From assembly GCA_018371275.1 (NCBI GenBank), contig JAHALF010000002.1, positions 62,001 to 126,000 of the forward strand: DNA of 64,000 bases, written 5' to 3'. The notes under the pieces are model-generated. The model saw nothing but the letters and a program-made list of their open reading frames with translations, made no database searches and was not told where the DNA came from. Below are positions 50,858-60,100 of the stretch, in pieces. The number at the start of each line of letters is the position of its first letter. Position 1 is the stretch's first letter. Source of the stretch: Clostridiales bacterium (GTDB lineage: Bacteria > Bacillota > Clostridia > Lachnospirales > CAG-274). Position numbers and translations under genes: made by a program.

Positions 50858-52780
50858 TTGAATAAAGATGCTATGTTTAAAACATTTTTAATGTATATAC
50901 TAATATTTGTTTTTATATTTTTATCTTTTACAATGTATAAAAATATAAATCTCCAAGAAAATAATAAATTCTCTAACTATACATATAGTGCTTTAATAAA
51001 TGATATTAAAGAAAATGATGTTTCTGATATAAAATCTATAAGTATAAAAACAAGTGAAGAGATTTATGATAAAGGCTCTGCCATAGTATATTTTAAAGAT
51101 GGATATAAAAAATCTATTCCTTTACCTAGCATATCTGCTTTTATGAATATAATACATTCATCTGCAAATGGAATACAATTAATAGAAACATCTGAGCCTT
51201 CTAAACCTAGCTTTCTGTCTCCAACATATTTACCTATAATAATTATTATTATAACTATAATCATTGTATTAGTTTTTATAACTCAACAAGCAAAAGGTAG
51301 TGGTGGTGGAGGTAATCGTGTATTATCTTTTGGTAAAAATAAAGCAAAAATTTTAACAGATAATCAAAAAACTGCCTCTTTTAAAGATGTAGCTGGGCTT
51401 AAAGAAGAAAAATATGATTTAGAAGAAGTTGTAGACTTTTTAAAAGACCCTAAAAAATATAAAGATATTGGGGCTAGAATACCTAAAGGTATATTATTAG
51501 TAGGTCCTCCAGGTACCGGTAAAACATTACTTGCTCGTGCTATTGCTGGTGAAGCGGGTGTACAATTTTTTAGTATCTCTGGTTCTGATTTTGTGGAAAT
51601 GTTTGTTGGTGTTGGTGCTTCTAGGGTACGTGATATGTTTGAAGAAGCTAAAAAAAATAAACCTTGTCTTATATTTATAGATGAGATAGATGCAGTTGGT
51701 AGAAAACGTGGCTCTGGGCTTGGTGGAGGACATGATGAACGTGAACAAACTCTCAACCAATTACTTGTAGAAATGGACGGTTTTTCTACTAATGAAAATA
51801 TTATTATTATAGCAGCTACAAACCGTGTAGATATATTAGACCCTGCCCTTTTAAGACCTGGTAGGTTTGATAGACAAATATATGTAGGCGCTCCAGATGT
51901 TAAAGGCAGAGAAGAAATATTAAAAGTTCACGCCAGAACAAAAAAACTTGATGAAAATGTAAACTTAGAAGAAGTTGCAAAAACAACATCTGGCTTTACT
52001 GGTGCTCAACTTGAAAACCTTTTAAATGAAGCTGCCATTATATCTGCTAAAAAAGGCAATAAAACAATATCTATGAAAGAAATAAGAAAAGCCTTTATAA
52101 AAGTTGGAGTTGGGACAGAAAAGAAAAGCCGTGTAATAAGCCAAGAAGAAAGAGAAATAACAGCATATCACGAGGCTGGTCACGCTATAATTACAGAAAT
52201 GCTTCCTCTTATGGATACAGTACACATTATATCTATTATCCCTACTGGTGGTGCTGGTGGTTATACAATGCATTTACCTGTTGACAAAGGATATTTTTCT
52301 AAAAACTATCTTAAACAAGAAATAATGGTACTATTTGGTGGTAGGATAGCAGAAGAAATTATATTTGATGATATAACAACTGGTGCTTCTAGCGACATAG
52401 AAAGAGCATCTAAAATAGCTAGAGGTATGGTTACAAGATATGGTATGAGCTCTTTAGGTCCTATTGAGTTTTTAGATGAAGAAATAAGTCCTAATTTAGC
52501 CTCTTCTATTGATACAGAAATTAAAGAAATTATATCTTCTTGTTATGATAATGCTAAACAGATATTGTTAAATAATGTAAGCTATTTACATTCTACTGCC
52601 AATCTTCTTTTAGAAAAAGAAAAAATAACTGGTGATGAATTTAGAGCATTATTTCCTAAAAACTTTTTCCCAGAAAAAAAATTACCAACATATAAAGAAA
52701 AAGAAAATAATAATAATATTGCCTCTGAAACATCCGATAAAGAAAATTGTGTAGATAATAATATATCTGAAAATAAATAA
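50858..52780 (+). CDS. ftsH: ATP-dependent zinc metalloprotease FtsH
   Basis: FtsH is a membrane-bound hexameric AAA protease that degrades misfolded membrane proteins and regulators. From TTG 50858 it has 640 residues: membrane helix 1 (about 6-25), an outer domain, helix 2 (about 125-147), a Gly-rich linker, and the AAA module. Walker A is GPPGTGKT (216-223), with Walker B FIDEID and the SRH region following. The peptidase zinc site is HEAGH (His438, Glu439, His442). A polar tail ends it. The TTG is preceded by AAAGGAGG at 8 nt; the in-frame ATG at 50834 lies before that SD and is rejected. It ends the plus-strand run. Confidence 0.97.
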   Translation: MNKDAMFKTFLMYILIFVFIFLSFTMYKNINLQENNKFSNYTYSALINDIKENDVSDIKSISIKTSEEIYDKGSAIVYFKDGYKKSIPLPSISAFMNIIHSSANGIQLIETSEPSKPSFLSPTYLPIIIIIITIIIVLVFITQQAKGSGGGGNRVLSFGKNKAKILTDNQKTASFKDVAGLKEEKYDLEEVVDFLKDPKKYKDIGARIPKGILLVGPPGTGKTLLARAIAGEAGVQFFSISGSDFVEMFVGVGASRVRDMFEEAKKNKPCLIFIDEIDAVGRKRGSGLGGGHDEREQTLNQLLVEMDGFSTNENIIIIAATNRVDILDPALLRPGRFDRQIYVGAPDVKGREEILKVHARTKKLDENVNLEEVAKTTSGFTGAQLENLLNEAAIISAKKGNKTISMKEIRKAFIKVGVGTEKKSRVISQEEREITAYHEAGHAIITEMLPLMDTVHIISIIPTGGAGGYTMHLPVDKGYFSKNYLKQEIMVLFGGRIAEEIIFDDITTGASSDIERASKIARGMVTRYGMSSLGPIEFLDEEISPNLASSIDTEIKEIISSCYDNAKQILLNNVSYLHSTANLLLEKEKITGDEFRALFPKNFFPEKKLPTYKEKENNNNIASETSDKENCVDNNISENK

Positions 52781-52840
52781 TGTTGATAAATTTAAATAAA
52801 TTATTTTAATTTATTAACAATTTATAAACTTATGTTAATA

Positions 52841-52888
52841 TTATAAATAAAAAAGTAACCTATTAATAGGTTACTTTTTTATTTATAA
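52841..52888. terminator. 48-bp perfect palindrome, bidirectional terminator
   Basis: Perfect two-fold symmetry from 52841 to 52888, centred on TATTAATA, with the core AAAAAAGTAACC / GGTTACTTTTTT. It ends both ftsH and the giant surface gene on the other strand. Confidence 0.92.
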
Positions 52889-52892
52889 ATTT

Positions 52893-55800
52893 TTAATATC
52901 CACTATCTGCTAATATGATGTCTATCATATAAAACATTTCTTCTATAGTCATTACATTCTTAGGATTAGCCTTTGTACTATCCTTATAAAATCCTATATC
53001 CCCAGCTTTTATAAGATTACTTTGATATGCTTTATTAGCATTTTTTATATCTTTATAAGGTGTTGTATTAATATCACTTATAGGCTCAAACTTAGTCTTT
53101 GTCTTCATCTCATAAAGTTTAACTAAGCTATTAACCCCCGCTTCTCTTCCTACAACAGAGCCTTGTAATAACATCCCAGAATTTTGTAATCCTTTATAAT
53201 CTTTATCTGATAACCCACCATTTATAGCTATCTCTTTTCTACCATTAGCCACACCTGCAATAATATTATTAAATTGCACAACAGATATAGGATTTTTCAT
53301 ATTTAAGTTATTTAAGTCTGTAAATACTATTTTACTATTAACATTTGTAACAAGAGATACATCATTATTACCATTTATGTTGCTCTGGTTAACACCATTA
53401 GAAATAGTTGTGTATTTACCTAATTTATTAGTTTTAATGGTATGTATACCTGTTTCACTACTATATGATGATGGTATTCTTTCCCAAATATTATTATTAA
53501 TATTTCTGTATGCACCAACACTATTATCTAACGTTAAACTTCTGTTTTTAAGCTTTAACATTATATCCATATCTGACCCTGTAAATGTAAGAGGTGTATA
53601 TACACCATTATTATTAATAGATATTTTTATATACTCTGGAGTTGTTCCATAAATTTGATTATGGTTTAATACTGGCAACCCATCTGGATTTTGCATAATA
53701 TCTATTGCAACCATTGTATTAGTACCTAACTTACCAACACTTTTTGCTTCTGAAGTATTTAAAAACGCTGGATTCAACTTAAACCTTGTACCACCAGTTG
53801 TTATACTAAGCGAAATTTTTCTTTCATCAAAAGCAGATATTATCGAATATGGAATTTCTACTCTTCTATTTTGTATAGTATAATTATTATGTTTTGTAAG
53901 ATCTAAATTGTAATCATAAACTTTATTATTTATAAGCTTAGTTATAAATCTTTGATCTACTAAATTATCTGCATTACCATTTACATCTGTTTTATTAGAG
54001 CGAAATCTATAAGTCAATGTTTTTGTAATAGGATTATATAATATTTCAAAATCTTCTGTAGGTAATGGATATAAATCATCTATTATATTACCATCATAAT
54101 CTCCATCACCATCTGTTGAAAATTTTGTTCTATATCTATAAGTAGTTGTCCAATCTGACTCTGCTGTTAAAACTTTATCTCCCTTAGGTTCAACCGTTGG
54201 CATCTCTATTTCTACAGCATCTTTAAAATCCTGATTAGGCGATAGCTGTATTATATATGTATAAACTTTTTCTATAGTCCCATCTGATCCTTTAGATATA
54301 TATACTTTAGTTTTAGCTCTTGTATAATAATACCTATTTGCCATAAGCTCATTAAATTTTACCATATAAGTTTTTTTAATGTTAGAATCTAATAAAGGTT
54401 CTGCTGTTCCCTTTTTTTCTGCTTTAGGGTCTTTTAATAAATCCTCTGGATCTCTAAGCCATTCTAAAGCTAAATATTTATCTGTAATAGGCTTATAATC
54501 TGTATTGTTGTTAGTATTATATGTAGAAAGACTTTTTTCTGATGCTAAACCAAATCCACTTGGTGGTTCTGGTTTTGATATAGTATTAGTTCTTACATAA
54601 ATAGGAGTTGACCAATCTGATGATTTTTCTGTATCCTCTACTATTGCTCTAATCCATATATAATATCCTGTATCTGGAAAAAGTGGTTTTATATTATATT
54701 TTAAAAACTCTTTACCATTTTCTTTATTATAAGCAACTGCATTATCTTTTATATTTTGACTATTAATAATCATCTTTGCTTTAGATGGGTCTTCTATAAT
54801 ATTTTCATCTACTGCTAATTCATATACTATCTTATTAGCAGCTTTCTCCCATTCTACTTCTATAGAAGTATCTGTTTTTCCTACTTCATATAATTTAGGT
54901 ATAGTAGGTGTTATATCTATATCGCTATCTTTAGGTAATGTTGTAGCTAAAATATATGTAGGATATGCATCTTTTTTACCATCTGTAAGAATTCTATATG
55001 GTCTTAATAATATAGCATACATTGTATTTTCTTCTAATTGGTTAATTAAATATTCTGCATATTTTTCTTCTTCAAAAGTTGGATCTATTTTTTTCCATAA
55101 ATCACTTTCAGATTGTAATAATTTTTCTATATATTGTTCATATCCACCACTTTGCTCTATTTCATCAAAAGGTAATACTATCATTTCATATTCTATATCT
55201 TTAGAAGATATATCCATGTTTCTAACTACTAAACTACTTGCATTTGTATAACCTGCATCTAAAAATGCTCTTCTTACATCTTCTTCTGTAGTCTTATCAT
55301 AAAATTGTATTATTTTATCTGTGTCTTTTACTTCTTTTCCATATACAAGATTTCCATCTCTAAGTGCTGCAATAGAATGCCAACTATCTGTTTCTTTGTC
55401 ATAAACTTCAAACCAATTTGTATTCCATTGTATAGTAATTTCATTTTGTGTTATTACATCATTACCATTTTCATCTTTTTTTACCCTTAAAGGTGGTTTA
55501 GATAATGCCTTTGGTCTTGATATATCACCCATTGATGGAACATATATTTGTGCATTAGCTGGAAGAGATGATAAACCTAACCCATCTGATGTAGGCTTAG
55601 TGGCAACTATCTTTATATAATATGTTTTATTTTCATCTATAGGTTTCGTTATAAAAGCTCCTGTTTCATCAACTGATACATATTCCGTTATTTGTTTATA
55701 AAAAACTTTGTTTTTTGTATCCTGTATATTAGTAATTTCTATATTTTCAGCTGGTACTTTACTCATTATTTTAGGTAAACCAACCTTATTAAGGTCAGTT

Positions 55801-57134
55801 AAAGAGTCTGTTATCCAAACATCGTAAACAACATCCTTATCGAAAAATAATCCATCGCCATCAATATTTTCTTGCTCATTTTTATTATATGGTGGTCTCA
55901 TAAATGTATCCCAATATAAATCAATAACTGGCTTATTATCTGCAATATTATTTTTAGGATAAATATTAGGCTTATTAGGTGTTACATTTACAATAGCTGG
56001 GTCATACATAGCTATCTCAGATTCTACTGGTGTTGCTACTCCCCTTATTTGAAATCTTACTTTAAAATATGTACGTTGTATAGGCTTAGATATACGCCAG
56101 CTATTAACGTTATTGGCATCTGTTGGCCCGTGAATGGTAACTATATTATTACTTATATCTTGTTCACTTGAACCCGATAAAACTTCTATTTTATCTATAG
56201 TCCCATTTATACTTCCCCATTGTAATTTAAGATGTTCATTACCATCTTCAAAAACAAACAAAGGTACTTTTACATATGCATCGTTTGTTCTATACGCTTT
56301 AAACTTTCTAGAATTAAAACCTATTTTTCTATTTTTTCCATCTATATTAATTTGTGAAACATCATTTGCCCTTACTTCTGCCCCATTATATAATGGTTCT
56401 ACCTTAACAGCATATATATTAGATGGCTTAATATATTCTTCATCTGTTATTTTTATTGTAAATCTATCTACATTTCTATCCACATCTTTAGATGGTATTA
56501 AATCATCACTATCTATTTGTCTTTCTATATTACGTCTAAATTGTTCATCTGTTACACTACTTCCACCTTGCTGATAATATATTTTATAACCTGAAAATAT
56601 ATTTTTATTCTCATATGTAGGATTATCAAATGTAATCTCTAGAGTATTTCCATATCCTTTCGCTTCTACTTTTATATCTGTCATAAAAAGAGCTGCATCT
56701 TCAGGTGTATTTGGATCATAAGGAGCCTCAGTAGAACCTCCACCATTTTGATCAGTATGAGTATGATAAGGTAAAATCTTATACTCATATATACTGCCAG
56801 ATGTAAGACTAGATCTATTTATAACTTTAGACTCAGTATCTTTATTTACTGTGTCTATTACATCCACTGCACCATTAGCAGTTGCATTTCTTTCTGTTAT
56901 CTTAATATTAGCCGGTTCATGCCCTGTCACATTTTGATCATCAACCCAAGGCTTAGGATTTTTCCATTTTAAAAGAAAAGAATAAGATGGATTTGTTTTA
57001 TTATCCTCAGACTTTATGGATTCTATACTAACATGTTTTTGCGGTGTTGCCATTATGCTTAAAGGCATAGCACCAATAAGCATAACAACACACATTAAAA
57101 GGCTAATATATCTTTTTATTAAATTAACTCTCAT
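52893..57134 (-). CDS. Giant secreted FN3/SLH-like surface protein, 1413 residues
   Basis: This is a secreted protein with a signal peptide (about 1-29, ending SIMA). A chain of fibronectin-III-like modules (starting near 35, 148, 381, 538, 741 and 851) has the typical SxEVEWEKA and YYIWIRAIV strands. A module near 1040-1150 containing ISAFDE is shared with its neighbour. The last 145 residues look like diverged SLH repeats (VNSLVKLYEMKTKTKFEPI, KAGDIGFYKD, MTIEEMFYMID), which usually bind pyruvylated wall polymers. No catalytic motif is seen. It follows its 1633-residue paralogue at 15 nt and has its own SD (AGGAGG, 8 nt before ATG). It is likely a structural, adhesive or S-layer-associated protein. 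Confidence 0.85.
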   Translation of the reverse strand: MRVNLIKRYISLLMCVVMLIGAMPLSIMATPQKHVSIESIKSEDNKTNPSYSFLLKWKNPKPWVDDQNVTGHEPANIKITERNATANGAVDVIDTVNKDTESKVINRSSLTSGSIYEYKILPYHTHTDQNGGGSTEAPYDPNTPEDAALFMTDIKVEAKGYGNTLEITFDNPTYENKNIFSGYKIYYQQGGSSVTDEQFRRNIERQIDSDDLIPSKDVDRNVDRFTIKITDEEYIKPSNIYAVKVEPLYNGAEVRANDVSQINIDGKNRKIGFNSRKFKAYRTNDAYVKVPLFVFEDGNEHLKLQWGSINGTIDKIEVLSGSSEQDISNNIVTIHGPTDANNVNSWRISKPIQRTYFKVRFQIRGVATPVESEIAMYDPAIVNVTPNKPNIYPKNNIADNKPVIDLYWDTFMRPPYNKNEQENIDGDGLFFDKDVVYDVWITDSLTDLNKVGLPKIMSKVPAENIEITNIQDTKNKVFYKQITEYVSVDETGAFITKPIDENKTYYIKIVATKPTSDGLGLSSLPANAQIYVPSMGDISRPKALSKPPLRVKKDENGNDVITQNEITIQWNTNWFEVYDKETDSWHSIAALRDGNLVYGKEVKDTDKIIQFYDKTTEEDVRRAFLDAGYTNASSLVVRNMDISSKDIEYEMIVLPFDEIEQSGGYEQYIEKLLQSESDLWKKIDPTFEEEKYAEYLINQLEENTMYAILLRPYRILTDGKKDAYPTYILATTLPKDSDIDITPTIPKLYEVGKTDTSIEVEWEKAANKIVYELAVDENIIEDPSKAKMIINSQNIKDNAVAYNKENGKEFLKYNIKPLFPDTGYYIWIRAIVEDTEKSSDWSTPIYVRTNTISKPEPPSGFGLASEKSLSTYNTNNNTDYKPITDKYLALEWLRDPEDLLKDPKAEKKGTAEPLLDSNIKKTYMVKFNELMANRYYYTRAKTKVYISKGSDGTIEKVYTYIIQLSPNQDFKDAVEIEMPTVEPKGDKVLTAESDWTTTYRYRTKFSTDGDGDYDGNIIDDLYPLPTEDFEILYNPITKTLTYRFRSNKTDVNGNADNLVDQRFITKLINNKVYDYNLDLTKHNNYTIQNRRVEIPYSIISAFDERKISLSITTGGTRFKLNPAFLNTSEAKSVGKLGTNTMVAIDIMQNPDGLPVLNHNQIYGTTPEYIKISINNNGVYTPLTFTGSDMDIMLKLKNRSLTLDNSVGAYRNINNNIWERIPSSYSSETGIHTIKTNKLGKYTTISNGVNQSNINGNNDVSLVTNVNSKIVFTDLNNLNMKNPISVVQFNNIIAGVANGRKEIAINGGLSDKDYKGLQNSGMLLQGSVVGREAGVNSLVKLYEMKTKTKFEPISDINTTPYKDIKNANKAYQSNLIKAGDIGFYKDSTKANPKNVMTIEEMFYMIDIILADSGY

Positions 57135-57149
57135 AGAGTAAGTAACCTC

Positions 57150-60100
57150 CTAAATACCTAACATAGTAGACATATTAACAAGACTTTGTAAAAACTCTTG
57201 AACACTAATAGTACCTTTTGCATTCATATTTGAATTATTATAAATTCCTGTTTCAAATGCTACTTGTATAGGCTTTTTGTAATTTTTGTTAATATTTTTT
57301 ATATCACTAGTTAAATTATAATTTCTAATTTTTACAGTTTCTAGTTTTGTACCACTTCTCATCTCATATGTTTTCATAATAAGATAAACAGCTTCTTCAG
57401 ATGTAATGTTATTATCCATATTTCTAGTAGATAAAACGATATTTTTTGTTTTAAAGAATTCTATTGGGTCCTGCATTTTGCTAGCTCCAGCAATTCTTGC
57501 CAAAGAACCTATAGTTGTCCTTCTTGTCATAGGAGCTCTTAAATTAATATTACCATCTTTACCTAAAAAGTCATCTAATCCATATTTAACAACAATATTT
57601 GTTATTTGATTACCATTAGGCAAATTACCAGCTCCATTTATAACAAGTTTTTTACCAGCAAATATATATTCTCCTATTTCTTTAGTATATATAGCTTTTT
57701 TACCTAAATAATCTTTAACATCTACACTTATCCAATTACCTTGAGATTTTTTATAACCTCCAATAGATATGTCTGTTGGTAATGTATATATAAATATAAT
57801 ATCACCTGTTAAATATTGTATATGAGATGTTTTTCTTGATAAAGAATTTAAATCTTTGGCTAATTCATCACCAAACTTAGATTTAAAACTATCAACTATT
57901 TTCCCAATTTCTTGAACCATTATTTTGTTATCTGTTTTATTTTTAATGAGATTTTTAATTTTATTTTTAACATCTTTTGAAAATTCTTTTGTTTTTAAAA
58001 GCTCTTCTATATAGTTAAGCATATTTTGATCCAATGTTGCTATAGTATCTTTAGTACCTACTACACTTAATGTAATTAAAGCAGAAGGGCTAAGACTATC
58101 TGAACCATCTATTATATATTTATTATTTTTAAAATCTACTGATAATTTAATAAAATAGTCTTCTACATTTCCACCTTTAGAATCTATCTCCTCAGCCATT
58201 TTTTTAATAACATCATTATCATAAGGATTTATAGTTTTTGCACTAAAAATTACATCTGCTCCATTGTAAGATATTTTAAATCCTTTATTCTCATCAAAAG
58301 CTGATATAACAGCACTAGCTGGTAAATAATATTCTTTATAACTACCACCTTTACCACTTGCTAATTCTATAATACTATTATTAGTAGTTGCAATTATTTT
58401 ATCAAAATATTGTGGTCTATAATAAACTATTGTACTAGAACTTGTATCTTTACTAAACCAATATGGTTGATTTTTTAAATCTTCAATTAAACCTTTAAAG
58501 TTATTTTCCCAATTTTCAATATCTTGATCATAGTCATTTTCTGTATTATCAGAATCTGTTCTATGTTCAACTTCATTAGAATACATAGATGGTGCATCTA
58601 AAGGTTTGTTAAGCATTCTAACCCTTATAGTGTACATAGTTCCAGACTTTAATCCTGTTATTTTATATACTACTTTTATAGTTTTGCCATCATCATTTTC
58701 TTTAAATGAAAGCTTATCTTTAGGCATTGTTTTATCTTCGCTCCAATCACCTAAATCTTGTTTTATAGAATATTGTAAGTCATATTCTGTGCCAATAAGG
58801 CTTGTATCCATTTTGGGTATATCAAAGCTTATAACTACTTCACTTTTTTGGTCATACTCTGCTTTAGGTTCTACCCTAAGATTAGTAGGACCTGTTGTAT
58901 TTTTTGTAGTAAATGTAAGAGGTACCCAAACAGAATATGCTTCATCTCCTTTATCGGAAACTCTAACAGTTCTTATATAATAAAAATATATTTGATTTGG
59001 AGATAATGTTTTATCTAATATATTCCCTTCAGCACCTTCCCAGTTTATATATTCATATCTTTCTTTAGATGCTTCTTCTGCAGAAAATTGTTTAGCCTCT
59101 TTATCAAATTCATAAAGCTTATCTTTATTAGTTCTTAACCCCTCTTTATCTTTTACATTACTAAGGCTTTCCCAAGTTTTTTCATAACTATCTTTAGATT
59201 TTAAGAAAGAGTCTGGCAATTGTTCACCTCTTGTTTTAATAAATTGGTATTCTAAACTAGATTTAGGCTCTTGTCCCTCTGGTAAATTATCTTTTACTCT
59301 ATCCCAAATTAAATTTACAGAATTTAATGTTATATCCTTTGCTATAAATTTAGTTGGTGCTGGTGGTACTTTCTCATTCTCTTCTGGGTTATCTCCATCT
59401 TTTTTTGTTGTAGCTGTAACTAATTTTGTAAATTTAGAAAAATCTATTTTATCATTTAGCTTATCTTTACCTTCATAAGGTGTAACATTAGTCCTACCTA
59501 CAACATAATATGTCTCATTTTCATCTAATCCCTTAAAGTTTATTTTTTGTTTAGATATATCCATTTTTTGATCTATACTAGATACTTGTACAATTCCTTT
59601 GCTTCTTAAAGTATCTAATAAATTACCTTTTGCTCCTTGTGAATTCTTTATATCAACATTTATACCTTCTTCCGTCATATTTTCTTTATTGTCGTATTTA
59701 TTTATTTTACTTTTTATACCTTCAGGTATATCGATATCTTTAGAATATTCTACAAGTTGATCAAATAAATCCTTATTTTGTGTAATATAAAAATCATATT
59801 TGATAGAGTCACCTTGAAGTTCTCTACCAATAGTTTTTAACATAATTTCATTATATGCATATAACAAATCCTTTTCTTTCTGATACTTTAATGTATCATA
59901 GTCTATACTAAACTTTTCATTTGTTACACTACCTTCTAAAACTCTTAAATTTTGCGGAACAGGAACTTGTATTTTTTCTATTCCATCTAAAGTAAGTGTA
60001 ACTGGTAATGACAAATTAGTTTCATATTCTGTTTTTTTCCCATTTTTTGGAGTTATAGAATATTCACCTTTAGTAGCTAAAAAATATGTGTTTGGATATT

